Shown here one piece after another: positions 26,084-35,455 of a stretch of 64,000 nucleotides of DNA (its first letter is position 1; each line of letters starts with the position of its first letter). The notes beneath the pieces were generated by a model. It had not been told where the DNA came from. It ran no database searches and saw only the letters and a list, made by a program, of their open reading frames with translations. Made by a program: the position numbers and the translations under genes. This DNA comes from Hominifimenecus microfluidus. GTDB lineage: Bacteria; Bacillota; Clostridia; Lachnospirales; Lachnospiraceae. The stretch is taken from NCBI GenBank assembly GCA_020687485.1, contig JAJEQR010000003.1, forward strand, positions 1 to 64,000. Direction: 5' to 3'.

Positions 26084-27814
26084 ATGGGTTATATGGAATC
26101 CTACCGGGAATGGCTGGAGAATCCGTACTTTGACGAAGAGACAAAGGCAGAACTGAAGGCTATTCAGAATGATGAGAAAGAGATCCGTGAGCGCTTTTAT
26201 GCTGATCTGGAGTTCGGCACCGGCGGTCTGCGCGGAATCATCGGAGCGGGCATTAACCGCATGAATAAATACACCGTTCGCAAGGCGACGCAGGGGCTGG
26301 CGAATTTTATCCTGAAGCAGGGAAGCGAGGCCATGGGCGTAGCAATCGCACATGACAGCCGCCATATGTCCACGGAGTTCGCAGAAGAGGCGGCTTGTTG
26401 CCTGTGCGCGAATGGAATCAAGGCATATGTATTTGACAGTCTGCGTCCTACGCCGGAGCTTTCCTTCGCGGTTCGTTATTATGGCTGCACAGCCGGCATC
26501 AATGTAACGGCCAGTCACAACCCGCCCGAATACAACGGTTATAAGGTATACTGGGCGGACGGCGCGCAGATTACGCCGCCTTATGATACCGGCATCCTGT
26601 CCGAGGTGAAGGCTGTGACGGATTATTCCACCGTGAAGACGATGAGCGTGGAGGATGCGAAGGCGCAGGGCCTGTTCATCACGATCGGCGCGGAGGCGGA
26701 CGATGCTTACATGGCAGCTCTGAAGAAGCAAATCAAGCGTCAGGATTGCATCGACAAGTACGGGAAGGAACTGAAGGTCGTATATACGCCTCTGCACGGC
26801 ACCGGCAATATCCCGGCCCGCCGTATCCTGAAGGAGATCGGTTTTGAGCACGTTACAGTTGTGCCGGAGCAGGAGCTTCCGGACGGCAATTTCCCTACCG
26901 TAAGCTATCCGAATCCGGAAGCGGCAGAGGCATTCACGCTGGCGTTGGCGCTGGCGAAGAAGGAGGACGCGGATCTGGTTCTGGCGACCGACCCGGATGC
27001 AGATCGTCTCGGCGTATACGTGAAGGATACCGCGACCGGCGAGTACCGTGTATTAACCGGCAATATGTCCGGCTGCCTGCTGGCGGATTATGAGATCGGC
27101 CAGTGGAAGGAGCAGAAGGGCCTGCCGGAGGACGGCGCTCTTGTAACCACGATCGTAAGTTCCAACATGGCGCAGGCAATCGGCAGAAAGTACGGCATCG
27201 ATGTATACGAGACGCTGACCGGATTTAAGTACATCGGCGAGCAGATCAAGCGTTTCGAGGATCAGGGCAGAGGAACCTACCTGTTCGGTTTCGAGGAGAG
27301 CTATGGCTGTCTGATCGGTACACACGCGAGAGATAAGGACGCAATCGTCGCTACAATGGCGTTGTGCGAGGCTGCCGCTTATTACAAGAGCCGCAATATG
27401 ACCCTCTGGGATGCTATGGTGGCGCTCTACGAGGAATTGGGATACTTCAAGGACGGCATTATCTCCTTCACGATGAAGGGCATCGACGGCCTGGAGAAGA
27501 TTCAGAAGATTATGAACACGTTGCGTGAAGAGGCTCCGACCGAGATTGGTACTCACAAGGTACTGGCAGTTCGCGATTATAAGGCGGATACCCGCCGTGT
27601 GCTGGCGACTGGCGAGACGACGCCCTCCGGCCTGCCGCAGTCGAACGTGCTGTACTATGAGCTCGATGACGAGGCATGGTGCTGCGTAAGACCTTCCGGA
27701 ACCGAGCCGAAGATCAAGATCTATTTCGGCGTAAAGGGCAGCTCCTTCGCGGATGCGGATGAGAAGTCACAGAAGATCGGCGAAGCGTTGAAGGAAATGA
27801 TTGAACAGATCTGA
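26084..27814 (+). CDS. Phosphoglucomutase/phosphomannomutase
   Basis: 576 residues, the long alpha-phosphohexomutase form. All four signature loops are present: the phospho-Ser loop TASHNPPEYNGYK (Ser near residue 144), the metal loop DPDADRLG, the sugar loop GFEESYGCL and the phosphate loop RPSGTEPKIKIY. It interconverts hexose-1- and hexose-6-phosphates, feeding glycogen and cell-wall sugar nucleotides. ATG 26084 has GGAGGAG upstream; an earlier in-frame start at 26045 lacks such a site. The gene is alone between its own promoter and a hairpin at 27847. Confidence 0.95.
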   Translation: MGYMESYREWLENPYFDEETKAELKAIQNDEKEIRERFYADLEFGTGGLRGIIGAGINRMNKYTVRKATQGLANFILKQGSEAMGVAIAHDSRHMSTEFAEEAACCLCANGIKAYVFDSLRPTPELSFAVRYYGCTAGINVTASHNPPEYNGYKVYWADGAQITPPYDTGILSEVKAVTDYSTVKTMSVEDAKAQGLFITIGAEADDAYMAALKKQIKRQDCIDKYGKELKVVYTPLHGTGNIPARRILKEIGFEHVTVVPEQELPDGNFPTVSYPNPEAAEAFTLALALAKKEDADLVLATDPDADRLGVYVKDTATGEYRVLTGNMSGCLLADYEIGQWKEQKGLPEDGALVTTIVSSNMAQAIGRKYGIDVYETLTGFKYIGEQIKRFEDQGRGTYLFGFEESYGCLIGTHARDKDAIVATMALCEAAAYYKSRNMTLWDAMVALYEELGYFKDGIISFTMKGIDGLEKIQKIMNTLREEAPTEIGTHKVLAVRDYKADTRRVLATGETTPSGLPQSNVLYYELDDEAWCCVRPSGTEPKIKIYFGVKGSSFADADEKSQKIGEALKEMIEQI

Positions 27815-27846
27815 CGAGCGCGGGTAAGCAGGAATCAGGTATTCTT

Positions 27847-27874
27847 ATATGACCGGCTGGAAAGCCGGTCATAT
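27847..27874 (+). terminator. Perfect 12-bp hairpin after the phosphohexomutase gene
   Basis: ATATGACCGGCT and AGCCGGTCATAT pair around a GGAA loop. No T-run follows, so it may be a weak terminator or a processing signal. Confidence 0.55.
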
Positions 27875-27925
27875 CTGTTGTAAGGCTATGCCAGGGCTAT
27901 CAGGAAGAATCAGGAGGCAGGAAAG

Positions 27926-28642
27926 ATGAACGGAATCGAAACATTGCATCAGTGGATGCAGGAGAGTGAGCGTGTGGTCTTCTTCGGGGGCGCGGGTGTC
28001 TCCACGGAGAGCGGAATCCCGGATTTCCGCAGCACGGACGGGCTGTACAATCAGCAATATGATTATCCGCCGGAACAGATTTTAAGCCATACCTTCTTCA
28101 TGCGTTGGCCGGAGGAATTCTTTCGCTTCTACCGGGACAAGATGCTTGCTCCCTCCGCGAAGCCGAACAAGGCGCACCGGGCGCTGGCGAAGCTGGAGGA
28201 GCAGGGAAAGCTGACCGCTGTGATCACGCAGAATATCGACGGTCTGCATCAGATGGCCGGAAGTAAGAAGGTACTGGAGCTGCACGGCAGCGTTCACCGC
28301 AACTACTGCATGCGCTGTCATAAGTTTCATTCCATGGAGGAAATCCTGCACAGCGAGGGCGTGCCCCGCTGCAGCTGCGGCGGCATCATCAAGCCGGATG
28401 TTGTACTCTATGAAGAAGGGCTGGATCAGCAGGTTCTGCAGGAATCGGTCGATCAGATCCGCCGCGCGGACATGCTGATCATCGGCGGAACTTCTCTGAC
28501 GGTATATCCGGCGGCGGGACTGCTGGATTACTATACCGGGAACCGGCTGGTTCTGATCAATAAGACAGCGACGGCAAGAGATGGTCTGGCCAATCTGGTC
28601 ATCAATGAGAGCATCGGCAAGGCTTTGGAGGGATTTCTATAA
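27926..28642 (+). CDS. NAD-dependent protein deacylase, Sir2 family
   Basis: 238 residues with the sirtuin motifs GAGVSTESGIPDFRS (NAD binding, about residues 22-36), TQNIDGLH, catalytic His in LELHGSVH, zinc-finger cysteines (CMRCHKF and CSCGG), and GTSLTVYPA for the second NAD contact. It removes acyl groups from lysines in cytoplasmic proteins, using NAD+. AGGAGG lies eight bases before the ATG. The stop overlaps the start of the DUF951 gene (TAATG). Confidence 0.94.
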   Translation: MNGIETLHQWMQESERVVFFGGAGVSTESGIPDFRSTDGLYNQQYDYPPEQILSHTFFMRWPEEFFRFYRDKMLAPSAKPNKAHRALAKLEEQGKLTAVITQNIDGLHQMAGSKKVLELHGSVHRNYCMRCHKFHSMEEILHSEGVPRCSCGGIIKPDVVLYEEGLDQQVLQESVDQIRRADMLIIGGTSLTVYPAAGLLDYYTGNRLVLINKTATARDGLANLVINESIGKALEGFL

Positions 28643-28845
28643 TGGATATTCGGGTTGGAGATGTAATAAAGATGAAGAAGCCGCATCCCTGTGGCAGTCA
28701 TGAGTGGGAAGTCCTGCGCGCAGGCATGGATTTTCGTCTGAAGTGCCTGGGCTGTGGCCATCAGGTGCTTTTGGCGAGAAAACTCGTAGAAAAAAACGTG
28801 CGCGGACTGACCCGTCCCCAGCAGGAAAATAACGGAGAAGGTTGA
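28642..28845 (+). CDS. DUF951 domain protein
   Basis: 67 residues. VGDVIKMKKPHPCGSHEWEV and LKCLGCGHQVLLAR match the small DUF951 family of Firmicutes; the Cys residues (PCG, CLGCG) could bind zinc. The start overlaps the sirtuin stop by one base, so the genes are coupled. The function is not established; in other Firmicutes the family often lies near housekeeping genes. Confidence 0.85.
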   Translation: MDIRVGDVIKMKKPHPCGSHEWEVLRAGMDFRLKCLGCGHQVLLARKLVEKNVRGLTRPQQENNGEG

Positions 28846-28870
28846 TTTTCCGTGCCTTGGGAGGTATAAT
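28842..28870 (+). promoter_or_regulatory. Promoter of the envelope operon
   Basis: -35 TTGATT (28842-28847), 17-base spacer, perfect -10 TATAAT (28865-28870). The -35 overlaps the DUF951 stop codon. Confidence 0.8.
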
Positions 28871-28919
28871 GTATCTTCGTCAGAGACGGTAACGGAGAAT
28901 CGGACAGGAGGTACAGGGC

Positions 28920-29828
28920 TTGGCGGAACGCAGACCGGGAATTTCAAAACGTGAGCAGAGACGAAGGAAAATCAGGCGCCGCCGTCGGGTGGTTCTGGTT
29001 CTTGCTGCTCTTCTTCTCCTCAGTTTTGTCTGGCTGGTCTATCAGCTGTTCTTTGCCTCGCCGGTGCGATCCCGGGTACGCTGGGAGGCCGGCAGCGCAA
29101 CGCCGACGGTCAGTCTGTTTCTGAAGAAAGAAAATCCGAATGCGACGATGCTGACGCATATGGGAAATCTGAATCTGAAAGAACCGGGAAAGTATACGGT
29201 GGAGATTCAGATCGGCACGAAGACATACCGGCCAACGCTGCAGGTGGTGGACACCCAGCCCCCGGAGGGCACGGCGCTGGATCAGACGGCGATACTGAAT
29301 ACACAAGTGGATGCGGCATCCTTTGTCTCCAATATTCAGGATGCGACCGCTGTGACGGTATCCTATAAGGAACGCCCGGATTTTAGCCGGGAGGGACATC
29401 AGCAGGTTATTCTTGTTCTGAAGGATGCCGGAGGCAATAAGACAGAGCTTACCGCGAATCTTACGCTGGAGAAGGATACGGTTCCGCCATTGATCGAAGG
29501 TGCGGAGGATCTCTATATCCTGACGGGGACGAAACGTCCGGATTACAGCGGGAATCTGTCTGTGTCGGATAATCATGATATCAATATGGAAGTAGCAGTG
29601 GATGATAGCCGTGTGGATCTGAAGACTCCGGGAAATTATCCGCTGTACTATTCTGCTGTGGATACGGCAGGCAACCTGACACAGGTTACTGTTACGGTCC
29701 ATGTGGTGGACCAGATGCCGGATGCGGAGACACCTGCCGATCCGGAGCATGAAGGCGGAAGTGAAGAAGACGATTCCGGAGATTCGGAGGATGATTTGGA
29801 TGATTCTTCGGATTCGGAGGAAGAATAA
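28920..29828 (+). CDS. Membrane-anchored protein with Ig-like repeats and acidic tail
   Basis: 302 residues. The N-terminus is very basic (KREQRRRKIRRRRR), followed by one membrane segment (VVLVLAALLLLSFVWLVYQLF). The outside part has two or three beta-sandwich repeats of the DUF5011/bacterial Ig type (TVEIQIGTKTYRPTLQVVDTQ and NYPLYYSAVDTAGNLTQVTVTVHV). It ends in a Ser/Asp/Glu-only stretch. The TTG start has AGGAGG eight bases upstream. The second half resembles the Ig part of the transglutaminase encoded next, so the two are probably related by duplication. The function is unknown; a wall or surface structural role is inference. Confidence 0.75.
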   Translation: MAERRPGISKREQRRRKIRRRRRVVLVLAALLLLSFVWLVYQLFFASPVRSRVRWEAGSATPTVSLFLKKENPNATMLTHMGNLNLKEPGKYTVEIQIGTKTYRPTLQVVDTQPPEGTALDQTAILNTQVDAASFVSNIQDATAVTVSYKERPDFSREGHQQVILVLKDAGGNKTELTANLTLEKDTVPPLIEGAEDLYILTGTKRPDYSGNLSVSDNHDINMEVAVDDSRVDLKTPGNYPLYYSAVDTAGNLTQVTVTVHVVDQMPDAETPADPEHEGGSEEDDSGDSEDDLDDSSDSEEE

Positions 29829-29981
29829 TTGTAACTATTCAGAGCCATGCAGATTTGCAATAAATGTATGAGTCATGCTTGCATGAACGAATACATTTTT
29901 GAAAATCTATATGGCGAGAAGTCACAGCGAGATGTAGCGTAAGCGGAATCGAGCTGGGGCTCTGAATAGTTACGAGTTACA
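29829..29981 (+). repeat. Structured inverted-repeat element (MITE- or REP-like)
   Basis: About 150 bases bounded by a 16-bp perfect inverted repeat: GTAACTATTCAGAGCC (29831-29846) and its complement at 29958-29973. Inside are nested stems: AAATGTAT with ATACATTT, and TCATGC with GCATGA. The core AGCGTAAGCGG (29936-29946) recurs at 42576-42586, and the terminal 14-mer recurs near 43158-43260. It is inserted between the Ig-like and transglutaminase genes, ending just before the latter's ribosome site. No protein is encoded. Confidence 0.7.
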
Positions 29982-30005
29982 ATGAATGAAGCGTGAGGTA
30001 ACCGT

Positions 30006-31286
30006 GTGAAGAAGAAAACACTCAAAAAGTGGAAAGGGATCGTCGGAATCGGATTTGGTCTGGCAGTTGCGGCCGGACTTGGTGTCCTCTACTGGAAGAT
30101 CCCGGATAATCGTCCGTGGCAGTATGTGATACTGGAGGCAGGAGCGCCTCTGCCCCAGCCGGAGGATTTCCTGATTAAGCAGGCGAAAGCAGAGACTTCC
30201 TTTGTCTCGGATATCAGCAGTATCGATACGAAAGTTCCCGGAGATTATACCGTAGAGCTGGCATCCGGCCGCTTTCAGTACAGCTCTGTGCTGCAGATCA
30301 GGGATACCGTATCACCGCTGGGCGGTGTGAAGGAGCTCACGCTCTCTGTCGGCGAGACCTGTGTACCGACAGATTTTCTGGAATGGGCCTGGGACGCCAC
30401 GGATCTTACGCTGACTTACGCGTATGGAGGACCAGATTTTAACCAGGCGGGCGATCAGCCGGTGACGCTGGTGCTGACCGATGTGGGCGGGCAGGAGACC
30501 CGGCTGAACACGGTGTTGCATCTTATCGCGGATACCACGCCGCCGGTGATTACTGGTGTGCAGGATCAGACCGTTTATGTGGGAGATACGATTTCTTATA
30601 AGCATGGCGTGACTGTGACAGACGATAAAGATACGGATGTGGAGCTTGTCGTGGATAACAGCGGTGTCGATCTTGAGACGCCGGGAACGTATACGGTGGT
30701 TTATCTCGCGACGGATGCCGCTGGCAATCAGACCACAGCGACAGCAGAGATTCGGGTACTTCCGAAGGATACGGATATGGCAAGCTACGAGAAGAAGATC
30801 GAGCTGGCGGACGAGGCGCTGGCGGAATGCTGGGACTCCACGGACAGCGAGGTGGAGCAGCTTCGCTCTATTTACAATTATGTCAGAGAGAATATGAGCT
30901 ATACCGGCGATTCAGATAAGAACGATGAGACCGGGGAGGCGATCCGCGGCTTTACCGAGGGGGTCGGTGACTGCTTTACGTATTTTGCTATGCTGAAGGT
31001 GATGATGGAAGAGGCCGGCTTCGAGACGCTGGATGTACAGCGTGTAGGCGGTTCCACGCATCATTTCTGGAGTCTGGTACAGGTAGAGGGCGAGTGGTAT
31101 CATATCGATGCCTGCCCCCGCAGCCATTACTCGGAGTGGCTCTGCTTCCTGCGTTCAGATTCGGAGGTAGAGGCCTTCTCAAAGATGTGGAAGAAGTATT
31201 ATAATTTTGATCATGAGGATCTGCCTGCGACACCGGAGCATGGTCTTGGCACAGATCCGGCAGGCTGGGAATACGACGATGATTAA
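30006..31286 (+). CDS. Membrane-anchored transglutaminase-like protein with Ig-like repeats
   Basis: 426 residues. One N-terminal membrane segment (GIVGIGFGLAVAAGLGVLYW) is followed by three Ig-like/DUF5011 repeats (YVGDTISYKHGVTVTDDKD, TYTVVYLATDAAGNQTT). A C-terminal transglutaminase core has the triad Cys323 (GVGDCFTYF), His353 (THHFWSLV) and Asp368 (YHIDACP). The GTG start has GAGG seven bases upstream. It probably acts on peptides or proteins outside the cell, as a cross-linker or protease; which is not clear. The next gene starts inside its last codons, so it is part of the envelope operon. Confidence 0.85.
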   Translation: MKKKTLKKWKGIVGIGFGLAVAAGLGVLYWKIPDNRPWQYVILEAGAPLPQPEDFLIKQAKAETSFVSDISSIDTKVPGDYTVELASGRFQYSSVLQIRDTVSPLGGVKELTLSVGETCVPTDFLEWAWDATDLTLTYAYGGPDFNQAGDQPVTLVLTDVGGQETRLNTVLHLIADTTPPVITGVQDQTVYVGDTISYKHGVTVTDDKDTDVELVVDNSGVDLETPGTYTVVYLATDAAGNQTTATAEIRVLPKDTDMASYEKKIELADEALAECWDSTDSEVEQLRSIYNYVRENMSYTGDSDKNDETGEAIRGFTEGVGDCFTYFAMLKVMMEEAGFETLDVQRVGGSTHHFWSLVQVEGEWYHIDACPRSHYSEWLCFLRSDSEVEAFSKMWKKYYNFDHEDLPATPEHGLGTDPAGWEYDDD

Positions 31287-32118
31287 GACGAAGACAAAGA
31301 CACTGGGCGTGATCGGTGGACTGGGACCGATGGCGACCGCTTATTATATGGAACTTGTAATACAGATGACAGATGCTTCCTGTGATCAGGAACACCTGAA
31401 TATGATCATCAGCAGCCGGCCGGGTACGCCCGACCGCACACGGTATATTCTGGGACTTAGTGATGAGAACCCGGCGCCAGTGATGATTGACGCCGGCCGC
31501 TGGCTGGTGGCGGAGGGAGCCGAGATTCTGGCGATCCCCTGCATTACGGCACATTATTTTCAGAAGCAGCTGGAGGAGGAGATTCATACGCCGGTAATCC
31601 ATCTCATCAAGGAGACGGTTCACCATATGCGGGATTACGGTGTCCGCAAAGCCGGAATTATGGCGACGGACGGTACGATTCAGAGCGGACTCTTCCAGGA
31701 AGAACTGCGGCTGCATGGCATGGAGGCGGTACTCCCGTCAGCGGAGGCGCAGAAGAAGGTCATGCACCTGATATACGATAACGTGAAGGCCGGGCGCCCG
31801 CCGGAGCTGGAGCTGTTCCGTGAAGTGAAGCGGGAGCTGATGGCGGCGGGAGCGGAAGTGATTGTGCTTGGCTGTACCGAGCTTTCGATTATCAAGAAGA
31901 TGTATCCGGTCGGTTCCGGTGTGCTGGACGCGATGGAGGTTCTGGCCCGTGAGGCCGTGCTCCGCTGCGGAGCGCCGCTGAAGCAGGAATATAACTGCCT
32001 GATTACCGGATGGAAAGAACCGGACAGCGAACGGCTGCCCGAAGAAATAGAGGAAGAACAGAATGCAGACAAACGTACTAGAATATTTGGAACAGACAGC
32101 GCCGCGTGTGCCGGATAA
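31279..32118 (+). CDS. Aspartate/glutamate racemase family protein
   Basis: 279 residues. The family N-terminus GVIGGLGPMATAYY, first catalytic Cys motif PCITAHYF and second Cys motif LGCTELS are all present, as in PLP-independent Asp/Glu racemases. The Asn that usually follows the first Cys (CNTAH) is Ile. ATG 31279 overlaps the transglutaminase stop; no strong ribosome site is seen, suggesting coupling. The 3' end overlaps the DltA-like gene by 56 bases, giving a C-terminal tail longer than usual. It may supply a D-amino acid to the adenylating enzyme encoded next (inference). Confidence 0.85.
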   Translation: MIKTKTKTLGVIGGLGPMATAYYMELVIQMTDASCDQEHLNMIISSRPGTPDRTRYILGLSDENPAPVMIDAGRWLVAEGAEILAIPCITAHYFQKQLEEEIHTPVIHLIKETVHHMRDYGVRKAGIMATDGTIQSGLFQEELRLHGMEAVLPSAEAQKKVMHLIYDNVKAGRPPELELFREVKRELMAAGAEVIVLGCTELSIIKKMYPVGSGVLDAMEVLAREAVLRCGAPLKQEYNCLITGWKEPDSERLPEEIEEEQNADKRTRIFGTDSAACAG

Positions 32119-33577
32119 AGTCGCATATGGCAATGAGGACACGGAAGTAACCTTCGGCGAGGTCTTAAGGAATGCGCAGGCGATCGGTACTTTCCTGAAG
32201 CGTCAGGGACATTATAAGGAACCGGTGGTCGTATTCATGCGTAAGCATCCGAACGCGATTATCAGCTTCTACGGAGCGGTATATGCCGGCTGCTTCTATG
32301 TGCCGATCGATGAGGAGATGCCGAAGCACCGCATCGAGCTGATCTTTCAGAATCTGAAGCCGCATGCAATTATCTGTGACGAATTTACTGCGAAGGAGGC
32401 GGGAGCCTTTGCCGGTGAGGGAAAGATCTATCTCTACAGCGACATCTGCACGACGGAGCCGGATCCGGCGCTGCTGCAGGAGGTGCGCGAGCACGCGATC
32501 GACACCGATCCCCTGTATATCGTCTTTACTTCCGGTTCCACCGGAGTTCCGAAGGGCGTAGTGGCCTGCCACCGCTCTGTGATTGATTATATCGAGCAGC
32601 TTTCTTCCGTTCTGGAAGTGAACGAGAATACTGTGTTCGGTAATCAGGCGCCGCTGTATTTTGACGCCTGCCTGAAAGAGCTGTATCCGACCCTGAAGTT
32701 CGGTGCGACGGCCTATCTGGTGCCGCACGACCGCTTCATGTTCCCAATTAAGCTGGTAGAGTTCCTGAATGAGAAGAAGATCAATACCATCTGCTGGGTT
32801 GTATCTGCGCTGACGATGATCTCCGCATTCAAGACTTTCGATAAGATTAAGCCGGAATACCTTCACACTGTAGCTTTCGGCAGCGAAGTATTCCCGATCA
32901 AGCAATTTAATATCTGGAGAGAGAATCTTCCGGACGCGAAGTTCATCAATCTCTATGGACCGACGGAAGCGACCGGCATGAGCTGCTACTATAAAGTAAA
33001 TCGTGAGTTCGCTCTGGATGAGGTGATCCCGATTGGTCGTCCTTTCCGCAATACGGATATCCTTCTTCTGGATGAGAAGAATCAGCAGGCGGCACCCGGT
33101 GAACCCGGTGAAATCTGTATCCGCGGCACTGCGGTTACGCTGGGCTATTATCATAACCCGGAGAAGACGAAGAAAGCCTTCGTGCAGAATCCGCTGAACG
33201 ACGCCTACCCGGAGATTATCTACCGCACCGGAGATCTGGGCCGCTATAACGAGCAAGGGGAGCTAATCTTCATTTCCCGCAAGGATTATCAGATCAAACA
33301 TATGGGGCATCGGATCGAGCTGGGCGAGATCGAGGCGATTGTGAACTTAAAAGAAGGAATTAAATCCGCCTGCTGCATATTTGATGATGACAAAAAGAAA
33401 ATAGTGTTGTATTATGTTGGTGAGGTAACTGCAAAAGACCTGACCGCATTCCTCAAGGAGAAGCTGCCTCGCTATATGATCCCGAATCATATGGAGCAGA
33501 TGGAACGTCTACCCTGGACGCCGAATGGCAAGATCGACAGATCCTTATTGAAGAGAATGTATCAGGAGAAAAAATAA
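32063..33577 (+). CDS. dltA: DltA-like amino-acid adenylating enzyme
   Basis: 504 residues, a stand-alone ANL-family adenylation enzyme. It has the P-loop FTSGSTGVPKG, LYGPTEAT, YRTGDLGRY and the catalytic C-terminal Lys in TPNGKIDRSLL. The length and operon partners (carrier protein, MBOAT, SGNH protein) fit D-alanine-carrier ligase DltA, which activates D-Ala with ATP and loads it on DltC. The overlap with an Asp/Glu racemase gene raises the possibility that a different D-amino acid is activated; the substrate pocket cannot be read safely by eye. The start has AGAGGAAGAA upstream. Confidence 0.85.
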   Translation: MQTNVLEYLEQTAPRVPDKVAYGNEDTEVTFGEVLRNAQAIGTFLKRQGHYKEPVVVFMRKHPNAIISFYGAVYAGCFYVPIDEEMPKHRIELIFQNLKPHAIICDEFTAKEAGAFAGEGKIYLYSDICTTEPDPALLQEVREHAIDTDPLYIVFTSGSTGVPKGVVACHRSVIDYIEQLSSVLEVNENTVFGNQAPLYFDACLKELYPTLKFGATAYLVPHDRFMFPIKLVEFLNEKKINTICWVVSALTMISAFKTFDKIKPEYLHTVAFGSEVFPIKQFNIWRENLPDAKFINLYGPTEATGMSCYYKVNREFALDEVIPIGRPFRNTDILLLDEKNQQAAPGEPGEICIRGTAVTLGYYHNPEKTKKAFVQNPLNDAYPEIIYRTGDLGRYNEQGELIFISRKDYQIKHMGHRIELGEIEAIVNLKEGIKSACCIFDDDKKKIVLYYVGEVTAKDLTAFLKEKLPRYMIPNHMEQMERLPWTPNGKIDRSLLKRMYQEKK

Positions 33578-33618
33578 AGCATGGCATAACATGCGAACAT
33601 AAGAAGGAGATTTTTAGT

Positions 33619-33849
33619 ATGGAAGCTTTATTGGAGATTTTGAAGGAATTACATCCGGAGGTCGATTTTGAGACCTGTGATACGCTGATCGATGATAAGA
33701 TCCTGGATTCCTTTGACATCGTAACCATCATTTCGGAGATCAACACAGAGTATGATGTTGCCATCCCGGCGGAGGAGATCATTCCTGAGAATTTCAACTC
33801 TGCGGAAGCTCTTTATGATCTGATCGAGCGTCTTCAGGATGAGGATTAA
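33619..33849 (+). CDS. dltC: DltC-like aminoacyl carrier protein
   Basis: 76 residues, acidic, with the phosphopantetheine attachment site DSFD (Ser31) in a four-helix carrier fold. It carries the amino acid activated by the DltA-like enzyme as a thioester to the membrane acyltransferase. AAGGAG precedes the ATG. Confidence 0.88.
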   Translation: MEALLEILKELHPEVDFETCDTLIDDKILDSFDIVTIISEINTEYDVAIPAEEIIPENFNSAEALYDLIERLQDED

Positions 33850-33865
33850 CCATTAAAGGTATACT

Positions 33866-35440
33866 ATGCTTTTTACATCCTATAATTTTATCGCGTTCCT
33901 GATTGTAATTTTTCTATTATATTATCTGGTACCGAAAAAGTTCCAGTGGGTGCTGCTGCTCGCAGGCAGTTATTTCTTCTATGCCTGTGCCGGCATCCAC
34001 TTTTTGGCGTATATTTTCGCCACGACAGTGACAACCTGGTGGGCGGCGAAGCGCATGACTGCGATCCAGCAGGAACAGGCGGCCTACCTGAAGGTACACA
34101 AGGCAGAACTTGACCGGGAACAGAAGAAGGCCTACAAGGCCGGGATGAAGAAGCGGACCAGACACTGGATGCTGGCCTGCCTGCTGTTCAACCTGGGCAT
34201 CCTGGCCGTGATCAAGTACACGGATTTCATGATCTCCAATATTAACAGCATCTTTCACACCGGGTTTACGTTTATGAATTTTGCGCTCCCCATGGGAATT
34301 TCTTTCTACACATTCCAGAGTATGGGGTATCTGATCGATGTATACCGGGCAAAATATCCCTGTCAGGACAGCCTGCCGAAGTTCGCGCTCTTCGTGTCGT
34401 TCTTCCCGCAGCTGGTGCAGGGCCCGATCAGCCGTTACGATGCACTGTCGCAGACGCTGTATGAAGAGCATTCGCTGGACTGGAACAACATCCGTTTTGG
34501 TCTGCAGCGTATCCTCTGGGGCTTCTTCAAGAAGCTTTTGGTCGCGGACCGTCTGGTGGTAGCTGTGAAGGCGCTGGTGGGATCTCCGGAGGAATACACC
34601 GGGGCTTATGTGGTGCTTGCGGTGTTTTTCTATGCAATTCAGCTCTACGCGGATTTCACGGGCGGCATCGATATCACGATCGGTATCGCCGAGGTCTTCG
34701 GTATCCGCGTGACGGAGAACTTTATCCGTCCCTACTTCTCCAAGAACATTAATGAATACTGGACTCGCTGGCATATCACCATGGGAACCTGGTTCAAGGA
34801 CTATATCTTCTATCCGATCTCTGTCTGCGGATGGATGCTGAAGCTGTCCAAGTGGTCGAGAGAAAAGTTGGGGAAGGAGGCCGGTAAGCGTGTGCCGGTA
34901 TATCTGGCGAATATCGTGGTATGGTTCACGACTGGTCTGTGGCACGGCGCCAGCTGGAACTTCATCGTATGGGGTATGCTGAACTGCGTGGTAACGCTGG
35001 TTTCTTACGAGCTGGAGCCGCTGTATGCGCGTTTCCATGAGAAGGTTCCGGCGGCGAGCGGCCGCTGGTACGACGGCTTTCAGGCCATCCGTACCTTCTG
35101 GATCATGGGCTTTATCCGTATTCTGGACTGCTACCGGGATGTACCGCTGACCTTCCATCAGGTTGGCACGGTGTTCACTACCGGTAACTGGGGCAGCATG
35201 TTCACCGGGATCAGTGCTCTGGGGCTTGGAGCGGCGGATTACGGCGTGATTCTCTTCGGCGCGGTGATGATGTTCCTGGTCAGCTTGAAGGGCCGCAGTG
35301 GCAGTGTGCGGAAGCAGCTGGCCGAAAAGTCTGTGCCGGTACAGGTGATTGTATGGTTCCTGCTGTTCTTCAGTATCCTGATCCTGGGCGCATACGGAGT
35401 CGGCTATGATTCCAACCAGTTCATCTACAACCAGTTTTAA
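33866..35440 (+). CDS. dltB: DltB/AlgI-like MBOAT acyltransferase
   Basis: 524 residues with about 11 membrane segments and the MBOAT catalytic His (GLWHGASWNF, His360). It also has the family segments FPQLVQGPISRY and EYWTRWHITMGTWFKDYIFYP. It moves the aminoacyl group from the carrier protein across the membrane to an outside acceptor, classically teichoic acid. The sequence is closer in feel to AlgI-type MBOATs than to short DltB; it is longer than classic DltB (about 400 residues). It lies 16 bases after the carrier gene. Confidence 0.88.
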   Translation: MLFTSYNFIAFLIVIFLLYYLVPKKFQWVLLLAGSYFFYACAGIHFLAYIFATTVTTWWAAKRMTAIQQEQAAYLKVHKAELDREQKKAYKAGMKKRTRHWMLACLLFNLGILAVIKYTDFMISNINSIFHTGFTFMNFALPMGISFYTFQSMGYLIDVYRAKYPCQDSLPKFALFVSFFPQLVQGPISRYDALSQTLYEEHSLDWNNIRFGLQRILWGFFKKLLVADRLVVAVKALVGSPEEYTGAYVVLAVFFYAIQLYADFTGGIDITIGIAEVFGIRVTENFIRPYFSKNINEYWTRWHITMGTWFKDYIFYPISVCGWMLKLSKWSREKLGKEAGKRVPVYLANIVVWFTTGLWHGASWNFIVWGMLNCVVTLVSYELEPLYARFHEKVPAASGRWYDGFQAIRTFWIMGFIRILDCYRDVPLTFHQVGTVFTTGNWGSMFTGISALGLGAADYGVILFGAVMMFLVSLKGRSGSVRKQLAEKSVPVQVIVWFLLFFSILILGAYGVGYDSNQFIYNQF

Positions 35441-35455
35441 CCGAAGGAGGAAGGC

